Shown here piece after piece: positions 23,061 to 35,493 of a stretch of 64,000 nt of DNA; within the stretch, counting starts at the first letter, position 1, and each line of letters starts with the position of its first letter. This stretch comes from Batillaria attramentaria. Its lineage: Eukaryota; Mollusca; Gastropoda; Batillariidae. A program made the position numbers and the translations under genes. The notes under the pieces are model-generated. The model made no database searches. It saw only the letters and a program-made list of their open reading frames with translations, and was not told where the DNA came from. Where the stretch lies: NCBI GenBank assembly GCA_018292915.2, contig JACVVK020000037.1, forward strand, positions 2,180,001-2,244,000, given 5' to 3'.

Positions 23061-24364
23061 GTTATTTATTTCATGGTTACCGCCCTGAGAATATGTGTCT
23101 TACTGTTTGCTTGTTGACAGTGGGTTTGTGTGGGTGTGTGTGTGTGTGTGCCGCGTGACCTATTTACATGTGCAATTATTTTTTTCAAAATTAGATTATC
23201 ACCAGCAAACAACGCATACAAGGCCCTGTTAATATTTCGATGAGCGTGTTGCCTTCATCAAAAAATTGTACAAGTGACCCTTTCCAAAATGGACGACTCC
23301 ACTCCTGTCAACCGAAAGGATCCAGCCTTCAGAATTCAGCCAAATCACATCCCGCGGCATAATGAAAACAATACATGACATGCATCATCATTGTTTCATC
23401 GTGCACGTAGCCTTACAATAGCTTTACTACCGTACGACTTCAACGTCGATATCCTCTTGAGAGGAAGCCCCACCCAATCTCTACAAAATACAAACATTTT
23501 TCAAATAGTACAAAAATTTATTGACATCGGCTCGCTTCGCCATTTAAAATTAAAATTTTAACCGGTGTCCACGCGGGCTGTTGCCGCCACCACTCACAGT
23601 AAAGTTTAATATGCTCTTTCTTCTTTCCTTTCTTCTTCCTGCTCTCTTCTTCTTTTCCTTCTTCTTTTATTATTTATTTGTTTTTCTTTCCCACGTCTTT
23701 ACACTTCAGTTTTTTCCACGTCAATTTCTCCGCCATGCTCTTTGTAAACTGGTTCAGATGAGCACGTGTATAAGTTTTTGCTTGTTGTGCTCTCTTTCAA
23801 TGTATTACTGTTTGCTGCATGACGGTGATCCATGAATAAAATGTTTAAACCACATGCCCCCAAGGGGGTCTGACGTAATAGGAAAAAAAAAATACATGAC
23901 TTGGTCTGGCAAACTTTTCACTACACCGAGCGAAGCATGTGTAGTTTGATATGACTGATACATGGAAAGAAAGCAGTAAGTCCACTGACGCCTTAAGAGG
24001 AAGACCATTACGACACTGAATATCTTTCATCTTGAAATCACTCCTTTTCCCATAAAAGTGACGTCATGGACGTACTGTGTTTGACCAATACACGGCAGAG
24101 TAAAGGGGCGGGGCTTTAGCCTAGGTGATTGCCGAGTGGAGTCGTCTATTATCTTCACACTTCATACGGATAAGTAGTTCGCAGAAAGAAAAAAAAAAAC
24201 CCAAAAACCAGTATTGTACGTAAGTAAGGTTTTAAAGTTTTACATGTAGTCAGTGAGCAAGTTATCAATTCTCGACTATAATCACTCTGAATCATCTTGC
24301 GATGTTGTTTCAACATTTCTGCCTACGACCCACTGAAAGGTCGGAAAAAGACCGGGAAGGGGCG

Positions 24365-24397
<33 letters not shown>

Positions 24398-24745
24398 GAG
24401 GAAGCACAGAACATGCTCCCCTATGCATACCTGAAAAGTCACGGTGAAATCACGCGTCGGTCACAGTCGCCACTAAATATGTAAAGTATGTGAAACATTT
24501 GGAAAACGGTAACACGGGTGCAGTTGCCAGCTCATCTTTCGTCGTGTTGCCGGCCGTCACTGATTCAGTTTGTCAGTCTTGGCAAGGCGGCAATTGAGGC
24601 TGTATTAACATGTCACAGCACGAACTGTCATCAGATATTGCTGCTGTGAAGAATTTGCTACCATGGAAGTTTGGGGTTGTGCACTAGTGGCCTCACTAAA
24701 AAAAAAAAAAAAAAATCAGTAATTTATGTCTGTATGGATTGAAAT
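23061..24745. other. Intergenic, no gene seen
   Basis: Contains a short TG tract (23130-23150), T-rich and A-rich runs, and (GA)n followed by a G-run (24365-24400). No protein family or transposon end is recognised. Confidence 0.5.
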
Positions 24746-24779
24746 TTGGCTGAGTGGAAATGTTGCACCCCCCCCTCCC

Positions 24780-25124
<345 letters not shown>

Positions 25125-25375
25125 AAATTCAAAAACAAACAAACAAAAAACGACGCAATAACAACAAACAAACAAAGCATAACAAACAAGCAACCACAAG
25201 CACTGAAACGAAGGCCGGTTTGTCAGTTCATCACTTTATATTTTCCGTTAAACCAGCTCCATCAGTTACGCAAGCTCATAAATGAAGTTCAACAGCTATG
25301 TCGATGACTTTTCACACATTGAAACACACGCACAACACAACCCATACTGGATTTTTAAAAGTAACCTGTCAAGAG

Positions 25376-25546
25376 TGGGTGGGTGGGTGTTTGGGGATTT
25401 AACGTCCTTTTCCACCACATAGGGTGATGTCAAAGACGGGGCAACGATGAAGAAGCCAGCACAAATATTTGGCCCCAGCCGGGATCGAACTCACGACCCG
25501 AGCATTAGAAGTCCAACGCTCTACCATTCGACCACCCCGGCTCCCC
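25376..25546 (-). mobile_element. tRNA-derived SINE, family 1
   Basis: Full-length copy on the minus strand: head ends GGGGAGCCGGGGTGG, A and B boxes are intact, and the tail is a GGGT/ACCC repeat at the left end. Confidence 0.9.
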
Positions 25547-26526
25547 GTAACGTGTCAAAAATCATGCATAAAATACACGAACGAAAAAAACAACAACAAA
25601 AAAACAACAACAACAACAACAACAAAACACACAACAACAACAACTAGGAAATACAGACAAAAATACAAGAGGTGCAAATGAATAATTGGAGTGAGCAGGA
25701 CGTCTGCAGGCGTAAGGACACACATTGCTTGTAGGGTCAACTTTAGTGTTAGTTTGAAGTTCCCTGTTTTTTCCAGTGTGCTAGTTTGAAGTGACTTCTG
25801 CTGTCACCAAAAAGCGTGATTTCCGTGATTTTTGTATTTGGTAGGGCAAGGTGTATGCCAGGGGGTAGCAAGAGGAGGAAAGCGTAACTGTAGAGTTGTA
25901 AAAAATTCATTCAGCTAATACAACTTGACTTTCAGTCAGGGTCACTCAAAAGGGTCTTTGGAGAAAGGTCTTATCACTGTCTATCATTAAGCCAAATTCC
26001 GTGCTTCGAGTCTTTGTAGTTCCTGAGAAAATACCAACCTTAAAGCAGACCACAGGGGATGTCATATTGTGTTGAAGCTGTCCGAAATAGTAAGGGGAAG
26101 TGGTTACTGGAAATTCAACAATGCTTTGTTGAAAGATCACTCTTATGTTAATCACATGAATGCATTGACTGATGATCACACAGCTGCTATGGGCACTGAT
26201 TTTCAAATGGAATGGGAATTACTGTAAGTCAATATAAGAGATTATTCAACTGTTTACAGCAAAAACCGAAGTATCGAGAATAAAAACGCGCTGTTGAAAT
26301 GGTATGCTGACCTAAATGACACAGAATCAAAGCTGGCAAATGACCCAAATTGGAATAGTCTATTGTATGCACGAGACCAACTGAAACTAAAAATAGAACT
26401 GTATGAACAGCAGAACTCCCGTGCAGCTCAAGTACGTGCTCGGGTGAAATGGATTGAACAAGGAGAAAAAAACACAAAGTATATTTTAAACTTGGAGAAA
26501 TCTAGAGCAAACGCGAAAGTTATGGA

Positions 26527-26699
26527 GGGTGGGTGGGTGTTTGGGGGTTTAACGTCTTTTACCACCACATACGGGTGATATCAAAGATAGGGCAACGATG
26601 AAAAAGCCAGCACAAATGTTTGGCCCCAGCCGGGATTCGAACTCACGACTCGAGCATTGAGAGTCCAACGCTCTACCATTCGGCCACCCCGGCTGCCCG
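26527..26699 (-). mobile_element. SINE family 1 nested in the LINE (first)
   Basis: The tRNA-like head is at the right end and the GGGT repeat tail at the left. The flanks AAAGTTATGGA (26516-26526) and AGAGTTCTGGA (26702-26712) are a decayed target duplication, 9 of 11 identical. Confidence 0.9.
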
Positions 26700-27006
26700 C
26701 TAGAGTTCTGGAAAAAGTATGCGATGCTAATGGAAACACCTATACTGATCAGTCGGATATTATGAAAGTACAAAAAGACTTCTTCGCCAACCTGTATAAA
26801 AAGAAAATTTGCACTGAAGGCATGGAAGCTGCAGTAAATGGTTTCACAAGAAATATAAAAACTCCGACCCTTTCCGCCGATCAGAAGAGTTCCTGGGAAA
26901 GACAAATTACAGAGGCTGAACTGCTCTCAGCATTAAAGCAAATGAAAAATGGCTCTGCTCCAGGGGTAGACGGTTTAACAGTTGAATTTTTAAAAAATGT
27001 TTTGGG

Positions 27007-27187
27007 TGGGTGGGTGGGTGGGTGGGTGTTTGGGGTTTTAACGTCCTTTTCCACCACATACGGGTGATATCAAAGACGGGGCAACGATGAAAAAGCCAGC
27101 ACAAATATTTGGCTCCAGCCGGGATACGAACTCACGACCCGAGCATTAGAAGTCCAACGCTTTACCATTCGGCCACCCCGGCTCCCC
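27007..27187 (-). mobile_element. SINE family 1 nested in the LINE (second)
   Basis: Flanked by a perfect 12 bp target duplication AAATGTTTTGGG at 26995-27006 and 27188-27199. It interrupts the LINE between the APGVDGL region and the next motif, and is probably younger than the first SINE. Confidence 0.95.
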
Positions 27188-28715
27188 AAATGTTTTGGGT
27201 TCGCATAAGTAGTTTATTAACATTATCGTTTAATCAAGCATTCATGAATGGAACTCTGTCTACCTCCCAGCAAAAGGCTGCTATTACACTAATACATAAA
27301 GGGAAAAACTTACCAAGAGACAAATTGAAAAAACTGGAGACCAATATCATGAACAAATTCAGACTTAAAAGCTTCTGGCCAAATGTCTCGCTATTCGTTT
27401 GGGAAATGTAATACATGATGTGGTGAATGCTGACCAAGTTGGGTACATTAAAGGTCGTCATGCATCCACATCACTACGGTTAATAGACGAGGTCACTGAT
27501 CAGCTTAATGTCCTTCAGAAACCTGGAGTCCCTGTGGCGATTGATTATACCCAGGCTTACGATAGAATTTCAAAAGATTTCATAATATTGGCTTTCAAAA
27601 AAATCGGTTTTGGTCCAGACTTTGTCAGTTGGGTTGATGGCTAACTCTAAAAGTTGTATCTCTTATTGTGGATGGCTCTCTGAATATTTTAGTGTAGATT
27701 CTGGAATTAGACAAGGATGTCCCTTTTCTGATTAACTTTCGTTTTAGCTATAGAATTATTAGCAATTAAAATTCGGCAAAGTGGAAACATTAAAGGTCTG
27801 AAGCACTGGAATTCTCAAAACAGTGATGTGATAAGATTACTTTATTGATCCCTCATGGGGAAATTACATGTCCGCTCAGACAAAGCAACAAGACAATACA
27901 ATAATACAATATATTAAAATTCATTTAAAAAAAACTGGAGACCAGTATCATTAACAAATTCAGACTACAAGCTTCTGGCCAAATGTGGCAGACATCATCC
28001 AAATCGCACTTTACGCGGATCTTATTACCTTATTTCTTAACGACGAGCAAGATATGCTATTAATTATGCACTTAATATCTTTGATGAGTTCTCATTATTC
28101 TCTGGGTTAGTAATAAACAGGCAAAAGTCAGAGGCAATGTGGTTGGGAAGTTTCAGAAATCGCACGGATGTAATGTTCGGAAAAGAAAAAGGAATTAAAG
28201 AAATTAAAAATCCTTGGTGTGTTTTTCTCCATTGAAACAAATGCTTGGAATGTAGAGGAAAATTTGAAAAGTAGGATAGATAATATCAAAAGATTGATCC
28301 AAGCATGGGAAAAATACAAGTTACAAAAGAAACACGACTGAGGGTCCTCCAATGGAAAATTTTACACAACGTTTACCACACTAATATTCTGTTAAGCAAA
28401 ATGAAAGTGACGGAAAATAATAAATGTCCATACTGTCCAGACTCTGTCGATTAAATAGAACACTTTTTTATGAGTGTCCAGTGGTGTATGCTTTGTGAAG
28501 AGAAATGGAACAGTTTATTTTGACTTCATGCGACTATAGAGTGAAGCTTAGCGCTGTTGATGTAATCTTTGGGATAAGAACTAAGGTAAATAAAATAAAT
28601 CATGTACTTCTAATTGCAAAAATGTGTATCAGTATATATAAAAAGACAGCTTCACGTATTCCGCTGATGTCTATATTTGAAAATCAACTGAAGATTAGAA
28701 TGGTATAAAGCTTCA

Positions 28716-29586
28716 GCATTTGTATAGAAAAATCAATGCAACTCTTGTTACCTCACTAGTAAGATCTTCAATTTTACAAGCATACAGAACTGAACACATA
28801 CACACACACGCATGCGCACACGCACACACACACGCACACACTCAGAGGTAATTGTAAAACAGGAAAATATGTGTCCAGTTGTCTGTTTATTGTACATTGA
28901 GAAAAAACATTCACACCCTTTGTACTACTGAAGCAGAAATAAAACAGCAAAAAAAAAAAAAAAAAACCCCAAAAAACCACCCAACAACAACAAAAACACA
29001 ACGTTAAAGCATGTCACAGACAGACAGAAGACAGACAGACAGACGACAAAAGACGGACGATGGAAGATTAGTATTACATAGACTCATCTTGTTACATTAC
29101 ACACGTTCGTCAAAAACATTCTTGACATTTTCTGAAAAGGTCTCTGTTGACAGCGGGGTTCACAAAAGGTCTCTGTTGACAGCGGGGTTCACAAAAGCAA
29201 TCATGGAGAACACAGATACCCTGGAGACAATGCTTGGAACAATTAAGGCAATACAGACCTGGGAAAAAATGTAGAAACAAAAGTTTTGAGTGAGAAGAGG
29301 CCGTGAAAGTGCACAAACAAACGACACAAATGAGAGTTTTTCCTCCTGATTTGATTTCCAGTGTGCACCGATCAATATTGCATCCTTCATGTTCTCTCCG
29401 TTGCATACATGTATATTGAGAATAATCGTAACTGCGAACAGTTAAAACTGATTATTTACGTGTCCGTAGAGCACTGGCGTCTCCACTGAACGACTTTCAT
29501 TAACCTCATGGATATTCAACTGACGTCCACTCACACTTGCAGTCACCGGGATTTTCAAAAGAGCAATTCAGTTAAAAGACCACCCA
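28716..29586. other. Downstream flank of DUF829 gene B
   Basis: Contains a CA-rich patch (about 28795-28845), an A-run (28951-28970), short CAGACAGA repeats and a duplicated GGTCTCTGTTGACAGCGGGG (about 29139 and 29168). A minus-strand AATAAA lies at 28886-28891 and could end the gene B transcript. Confidence 0.3.
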
Positions 29587-30138
29587 TTAGCATGCCATAT
29601 CCATCAACTGAGCAACCTCTGTCTCAATAACATGGTCCAAAAACGAGTACAAAGCCTCCGTATACTGCTCTGGGTGCAACCGGAAGTGGCCTACATGCGG
29701 GGAGTCACCCCACTTCCGGCAGAACACGCGGTACCCTTTCTCCCTCCACTCCCGCATATAGTCCTCGGACACCTCCGCCGAGGAGATCCTATCCGCGGAG
29801 GAATACAATATCAACGTCGGTACACAGTTGTCGTGGAACACCCTGTGAGACTCTCGGTAGTGAAAAGTCACCGACTTGGGGAACAGCGACAGATAGGACT
29901 GAAGGGTGAAATGCACAAGCCAGCGGACGGCAGGAACGTTGCTGGCCGAATCGGCTATACCGCGCACCATTTGGTCCATGTAGGCGGGGCTATCCATGAC
30001 CGCGCCAACCAGGCGTTGACGGACAGCTCTGTGGGCGGGGCCTCCCTGTTGAAGCTGGAGCAATAGCTGCGTGTAGACGAAAGCACCGATGGAAAAGCCG
30101 TGGATAACGATCTGACGCGACGACAGGTAATCGCTCTC
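29587..30138 (-). CDS. DUF829 gene B, terminal exon
   Basis: The acceptor (minus) is GGCTGTTTTGCAG. The exon holds 183 codons and a stop, and contains the elbow Ser, acid Asp and closing His in one exon. It equals gene A exons 3, 4 and 5 fused without introns. Confidence 0.92.
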   Translation of the reverse strand, partial: ESDYLSSRQIVIHGFSIGAFVYTQLLLQLQQGGPAHRAVRQRLVGAVMDSPAYMDQMVRGIADSASNVPAVRWLVHFTLQSYLSLFPKSVTFHYRESHRVFHDNCVPTLILYSSADRISSAEVSEDYMREWREKGYRVFCRKWGDSPHVGHFRLHPEQYTEALYSFLDHVIETEVAQLMDMAC

Positions 30139-32605
30139 CTGCAAAACAGCCAAGCGCAGGCACATGAATACAATTAACATGTGACGTAGTCAAACTGATT
30201 GGCAAACAACTTAGAAATGGCAGAGGAGGGGCGTGGCCTGTACTGACTGAGGTGTAACGTTTTGTGGCTGTTGACTGACTATACTGATCACAGTAAGTAG
30301 GGGACATTCATAATTATTGGGGCTTATAATTTCTCGAAATTGTTTTCGGGTGATGTAGTTATATCGAAGTGAAGGACATTCAGTGCCCCTAATTTCACGA
30401 GAAGTTCACTTCGAACTGCTCCGGCTTTCACGTGCAGACGCGGCACGCCAATCCTTCAGAAGAACGTGGGGCCAGCTGTCAACTTTCACACAGTATTGTT
30501 TTTTTTGTTTAGTTTTTCTCACCCTAAAAGCGTGCAAAGCGTGTTTTCTTTACACTGCTCACCTAAGAAAGGTAAAAATGACCATTCAATTGACAGGATT
30601 TTTTTTCCTATTGTACATTTGTGGGACACAGGCTCAGCCCCTCAGACCAATCAGCACCTGGCCGACGCCCTACAGCAGAAGCGGCCAATAGTTCCCCAGG
30701 ACAGCATCAAAACGGCCAAAGCGCAGTATGCGGCGTCGTTTCACTGCATGTCTGGCAGCAAATGGGGGACCTACACGATGCTGGGGGAGGGGGAGGGGGA
30801 GGGGACCTTAAACGTGTTGTGAAAATAGACTGCTCACCCCTCCTAGTTTCCAAGTAAGACCGCAGTCACGTGACTGAACCGGAAACGTCGATTCAATGTT
30901 CAAATTTTCATGTTTACCTTTACAAAGATCTAAGCTCCCAACAAAATGCTTTCCCAAGTGTGAAAACATTTTACAGAGTCGACCGTGCAAGCACAGTCAA
31001 CTCTGTCACAGTTGCAAAGTTCACACTGTGTCCAGAAACCGCGACAAAATCGTGCCGAAAAAAGGCCCCCACTTCCTGTCGGGGTCCGTTCACGCTACTG
31101 TGCACATCCCCGTGCAACCCGGCTCATTATGTGAATGACCACGCCGCGGATACGTCAATTTAGACTGAGCGATGTCGGACCATTTCGCAAGCTATGCTAC
31201 TACCGGTAAGTACAGGTATTTGAAAGCAGTTTTGTTTCTTGCGTACACATTTCTACTCGAGCTTGCAGAACCAAACGTAAAACCGCAATTTGGGAATGTT
31301 GTTTCCGATAAAATGCGCTTGGCAAATCTGAATGCCCGCGTGCTCCATTTCTCACACATCTCGGCAAATCTAAAATAAAATTACCGTCAACATTTGTTGC
31401 GCCATTCTGACGGCGACAGCACGGCATACGAGCGACACTGACCAAATTCAAAAGTGACACGACTTGTATGCGGGTCACTGCGGACAGTACTCACTCGGTC
31501 ACGGCTGCTGTGATGACCACTGCACGGACGGATGACTACTGCACAGTCGCGTGGACGGATCCCGACAGGAAGTGGGGGCAGTTTTTCGGCACGGTTTTGT
31601 CGCGGTTTCTGGACACTGTGTGAACTCTGCAACTGTGACAGAGTTGACTGTGCTTGCACGGTCGTCTGTGAATTTTTTCAAACTTCGGAAAGCTTTTTGT
31701 TGGGAGCTTAGATCTTTCAGGGGCTAGTGTCCATTGTTCCATTTTAATGTGAATATCCTCTTCATTCAAATTCTACGACTGTTGTTACACACACTGTGGT
31801 CGCTGCGTGAGTCATCCAGTTGTTTCTGTTGGCTAGTGCCAGCATTGCAGACGCTGTCACTGTCCAGGTGTGTAAGTGGTGTGATGATAGACACCACCAA
31901 AAAAGCTAAGAACGATCTGTGAGCATAAACATGGCAGCATTAGCCTCTTTAATTCGTTGCCGACCTTGACCGCTTGACCCAGTCAGTGTGCGTGCACTTT
32001 GCCAACCGGAAGATTTTAGCAATTTTTCGATTTTTTTTTGGAAAAAAAGGTCTTCATCAGATGTTTCCTAATCGTGTTTGGTATGCTTTGAAAGATAATT
32101 ATACGCAATTTTATGGAAACAATATTTTGGTTGGAAGAACTGGGCATAGCGACCACAGTGAGAGCGGAGATAACATGGGTTGTGGGTGCTTGGTAACAGC
32201 GTCCTCACGCGTCAGCGCCCGAGGTCTGGGTGTGTGGTTGGCAACGGTATGTAAGGGCTCCGTCTGCACAAACGCTGGGTGCATAGTCGTGAACAAGTTA
32301 ACAGAACAGACCTGCAGCGCTGACAGTAGCTCGCGAACATGCTTGATCCCGTGCACTGGCCTCACGATGTGTATGGGGGTCATGTCCATGTACAACACGT
32401 CAAAACCACGCCTTATGTACAGCTCGGAGTACTTGTCCAGGTGTTGCCTTCGCGCGTTCAGCCAGCCAATCAGAATCGCCAGCGGTGGCGCGTGTGGGTT
32501 GCCCGGATGTCCAGGCGGACGTGTGGAGCACAGCTCGAAATTCCCGATCTTCAGTCTGTGAAGGGATGGGCCGTTCGACAGCCACCGGACAAACCACGAC
32601 AGCGT
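29587..32605 (-). CDS. TMEM53-like (DUF829) protein, gene B (two exons visible, first exon not found)
   Basis: Coding exons are 32605-32312 and 30138-29587 (minus strand), joining in phase 0 for 281 residues plus stop. Family marks: LAILIGWLNARRQHLDKYS (exon a), IHGFSIGAF with nucleophile Ser at visible residue 114, DSPAYMD, LYSSADRISS with Asp 214, and SPHVGHFRLHP with His 246. It is a paralogue of gene A, which points toward it from the other side. The first visible exon is, as in gene A, exactly 98 codons. The three introns that split the remainder of gene A after GQ, LR and LQ positions are reduced here to one. No start codon exon could be identified upstream of 32605. Confidence 0.88.
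30643..30825 (+). other. Coding-like stretch of unknown origin, opposite strand to gene B intron
   Basis: An AG (GGGACACAG) at about 30633 precedes a frame reading NQHLADALQQKRPIVPQDS, then KTAKAQYAASFHCMSGS, closing in a (GGGGGA)n tract. Codon choice looks protein-like (GC at third positions) and unlike the flanks. I do not recognise the family. It could be an exon of an unseen gene, a retrocopy fragment or chance. Confidence 0.25.
30924..31717. mobile_element. Long-TIR element, 794 bp (family AAAGATCTAAGC), copy A
   Basis: The arms 30924-31107 and 31536-31717 are inverted repeats of about 185 bp. They start AAAGATCTAAGCTCCCAACA and share CAGTCAACTCTGTCACAG and CCCACTTCCTGTCGGG. The core (about 31108-31535) is single copy here. 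It lies in the intron of DUF829 gene B. A related element with the same ends and a different core is at 58924-59337. Confidence 0.85.
31770..31955 (-). repeat. Dispersed repeat family P, partial copy
   Basis: Carries ATTCTACGACTGTTGTTAC, CACTGTCCAGGTGTGTAAG and GAACGATCTGTGAGCATAAA, as in the copies at 5872-6262 and 54311-54660. Confidence 0.7.
32312..32605 (-). CDS. DUF829 gene B, internal exon
   Basis: The acceptor (minus) is GTTTTCAATTTCAG and the donor GTCTGT after CTGCAG. It holds 98 codons in phase 0, the same size as gene A exon 2. It carries PPLAILIGWLNARRQHLDKYS and ends ELLSALQ. Confidence 0.9.
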
Positions 32606-33004
32606 CTGAAATTGAAAACACACAAACGTTAGGATCCAAGTAGAATTCGATTTTTTTTTGGATGGGTGCCGGAATAAAGGTCTCTGGCTCAGTCAGTCCG
32701 CGGCCAGCCCCCTCCTTCCCCCCTTCTTTTCCTTTATTGAGGGGGGGGGGGGGGGGGTTATGTTGTGTGCGCCGTGAAGGGAAGATAGATGCCAGATCTC
32801 ACACCCACTCTTCCGCGATGAATGTGACAAAATGTGTCAGTCTCTTGTACCTTGTCCTATAGGACTAGATGAAAATGATGTTTCCGTTTCTTCTGGGTTT
32901 TCTTCCTCTCTACCTTTCGGCCTTACTCTGTAAGTATCAATCGTCGCGCACCCTGCGTTCCGCTAGCGAAAAACTTCTCAAAATTCCGAAGCGTAACTGC
33001 CTGA

Positions 33005-33211
33005 GAGCGCTCTTTCAGCTTCTTAGTCCCGACTGTCTGGAACTCCTTGCCAATCGAACTCCGCCTTCAGACCTCACTGCCTCTGTTTAAATCGCATCTG
33101 AAGAACTTTCTCTTCCGCCAGGCCTTTGATGGTTAAACCTCTGTTAAGTCTGTCTGTGTGCATCATGAGTTCGTTGCACTGCCAAATTGTATGTAAACCG
33201 AGGGGATGTAA

Positions 33212-33282
<71 letters not shown>

Positions 33283-33350
33283 TTTAAGCGCAGCGAGTCC
33301 TTGGAATTTGGAGAACAGCGCTCTATAAAAGCTATGTATTATTACTATTA
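33005..33350 (+). mobile_element. LINE 3' end (CR1-like C-terminus plus tail)
   Basis: A short frame reads VPTVWNSLPIELRLQTSLP and then FKSHLKNFLFRQAFDG before its stop. This is the standard C-terminal tail of CR1-like LINEs. A (TG)n tract and GCGCTCTATAAAAGCTATGT with TATTATTA repeats follow, the usual 3' end. A sister copy is at 50036-50385. Confidence 0.75.
33219..33281. repeat. (TG)n microsatellite in LINE tail
   Basis: Pure tract between the LINE stop codon and its 3' end. Confidence 0.95.
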
Positions 33351-33790
33351 TGATGTTATCAGATGTTTCTCACGTATAAATCCACACAAAGCCCCCGGGC
33401 CTGATGGCCTGTGTGGTCGCATACTGAAGGTTTGTGCAGAGCAGCTGGGTCCATTTTTCACTCGTGTTTTTCAGTGGCTGCTAGATTGTCATATCATGCC
33501 TGAGTCATGGAAAATGGCAACCATCATTCCAGTACCCAAGATGCTTGGGGCTACAGCAATGAAAGACTTTCGTCCTGTGGCGCTTACCTCCGTAGTTGCG
33601 AAATGTATGGAGAGGATTGTGTGTAATAAACTGTGTCTGTGGCCGATCACTTGGATCCTTTTCAGTTTGCCTGTAGGGTTGGTGTGTGTGTGTGTGGGGG
33701 GGGGGGGGAGGGTAGAGGATGCAACACTTACCTTGCTTGATCTCACATTCGTACCTATGTCAAAAGAGGTGTGGCCTGTTCACTTTTTGT
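33340..33790 (+). pseudogene. LINE reverse transcriptase fragment
   Basis: A frame opens INPHKAPGPDGLCGRILKVC, then MPESWKMATIIPVPK, DFRPVALTSVVAKCMERIV and DPFQFA. These are conserved RT motifs of CR1/Rex1-type LINEs. A (TG)n(G)n expansion at about 33683-33710 interrupts the domain after FACRVG, and EDATLTLLD follows. It is truncated at both ends. Confidence 0.85.
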
Positions 33791-34333
33791 CTGCACTGTG
33801 TGACTGCTTTGTGTGCGCTGTGTGCCTGGAATGATGCCTCCAATCAATTTTTTTTTGCCCACAAATATATCATACTTCGAGATTACCTAGCTGTTCCATA
33901 CTTAGTAGAATGATGTTTTGTGCAGTGACTAAAAAAGGCCAGCCAAAATTTCGACCTAACAAAGTCCAGAAGCAAGTAAAAAAATTGAGCTTGACCTAGT
34001 TCTGATTTAAAAAAGCCGCCTTTCACTATAACTGCCACTTTCCTACGACTGGTTCCCGTTGTTCGTGAGCGACCCATGGGTAAATCGGCCCTACGTATAT
34101 GGCCCTTTAAGTTCGCTTCACAATCTTTTCTCTTTCTTGCGTAGGAACAGTGTGTATGAAGAAGAAGAAAGGGCTATGCGCTGAAAGTCAGTCATCGTTC
34201 ACCAACGTAAAATAAAGCACTCTCTCTCTCTCTCTCTCTCTCTCATTGCAGGATGTAAGACTTGTAAGATAGGCAGAGATGCCTACAACTTTTATCGCCT
34301 AATAATCGTTTCATCATCATCACAGCATCATCC

Positions 34334-34365
<32 letters not shown>

Positions 34366-35130
34366 GTCTCTCTCTCTCTGTCTCCCCATGGAACACACAC
34401 GAAAGGGAGGCCAAAAAGGGCAAATGTAGTGCATCGTTAACTGTCACCATGGCGACAGTCGCTCTAATTAATGACGTGTCGGCAAGGGACAGCTGGCGGG
34501 ACGCAGCTTTAAATATCACCATGGTGACGTATTGATGACCCCTGGTATTTGGTCGTCTGCTGCCGACAGGGCGCTTTGTATTCCGCGCATGTGACTGCGT
34601 GTCGCCCATGGCTTTACGTAACGCATTGTGCTCAGTCGGCACCCTAGTATTTCGAGCTCTGACAGCATCACTGAAGCAGATGGTCTCTCGTCATAATAAC
34701 CACGCCGTGTAACCGGTTATGCGGAGAATCGCGCCGCGGCCTTGGTTGTGTTAGTTTCAATGCCGTGGCAAAAGCACGTTAACGGTTTGTGTCTCCGTGA
34801 AATTTGCTCTGGCATCTTTCTGACAGCATTTTTTTTCCCAAAATTTTTGCTCGTGATATAGTATAAGGTGTCCTAATTAAAGCCTCCTTTATTTATTTAT
34901 TTATTTTTGTGTGTGTGTCTGTGCGAACAGACGCTGAGTTTACTGAGCTTTCAGTCATACATTTTGCTTAAATGTTGATTTAATAATAATAACAATAATA
35001 ATACGAGATGGGGGGAGGGGGGGGGGACACAAAATTCTTTAATTTTAACTTCCTCCGTTGAATCCCCCCCACCCTACGCTCAAAAAAGACAAACAAACAA
35101 CAACAACGAAAAACCCACAAATAACAACGG
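33791..35130. other. No gene; short simple repeats
   Basis: (CT)n at 34220-34243 and 34335-34382, TTTATTTATTT at about 34890 and a G-run at about 35012. One open frame on the minus strand near 34600 has no recognisable family. Confidence 0.45.
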
Positions 35131-35304
35131 TGGGGGATGGGGTGGGTGTTTGGGAGTTAAACGTCCTTTTCCACCACATAAGGGTGATACCAAAGACGGG
35201 GCAACGAGAAAAAGGCCAGCACAAATATTTGGCCCCAGCCGGGATTCGAACTCACCACCCAAGCATTGAAAGTTCAACGCTCTACCGTTCGGCTATCCCG
35301 CCCC
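35131..35304 (-). mobile_element. tRNA-derived SINE, family 1
   Basis: Minus-strand copy with GATTCGAACTCACCACC (B box complement) and CACAAATATTTGGCCCCAGC. A plus-strand 3' part follows at 35494. Confidence 0.88.
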
Positions 35305-35493
35305 ATCCCCACCCCTCTCCCTCCCAATAACAAGCCCACCACAGATGTCATTGTCACCGTATGGTACAGTCATCCTTTCGCGTGCTATCGTGGCTGTGTG
35401 GTGTCAACGCATGAAACCATTCCTGAAAGACTGCACTTTTTTGATCGTGAAACTTTGACAACTAAATTGTTTCGTTTGTCTGTTCGCTTGTGA

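Larger units (their letters stand above)
26230..28715 (+). pseudogene. Decayed LINE ORF2 (reverse transcriptase), interrupted by two SINEs
   Basis: Successive in-frame pieces fit a LINE polymerase: VRARVKWIEQGEKNTKYILNL (about 26430), ALKQMKNGSAPGVDGL (about 26932), a WRPISLTNSDYKLLAK region in shifted frame (about 27335), VVNADQVGYIKGRHAST (about 27420), AIDYTQAYDRIS (about 27537), SGIRQGCPF (about 27700), an altered YADD box reading YADL (about 28012), and a C-terminal CPYCPDSVD cysteine motif (about 28428). Frameshifts and stops are frequent. Antisense SINEs sit at 26527-26699 and 27007-27187. A stretch at about 27933-27990 repeats 27330-27390. The clade is probably L1/Tx1-like; this is tentative. 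Confidence 0.85.

Noticed and set aside
26294..28710. Retrovirus or endogenous virus
   Set aside because: No LTRs, gag, protease or envelope. The RT motifs, cysteine end and lack of LTRs fit a LINE.
34328..34642. First exon of DUF829 gene B
   Set aside because: An open minus-strand frame exists, but it lacks a matching phase-0 donor and any similarity to gene A exon 1.
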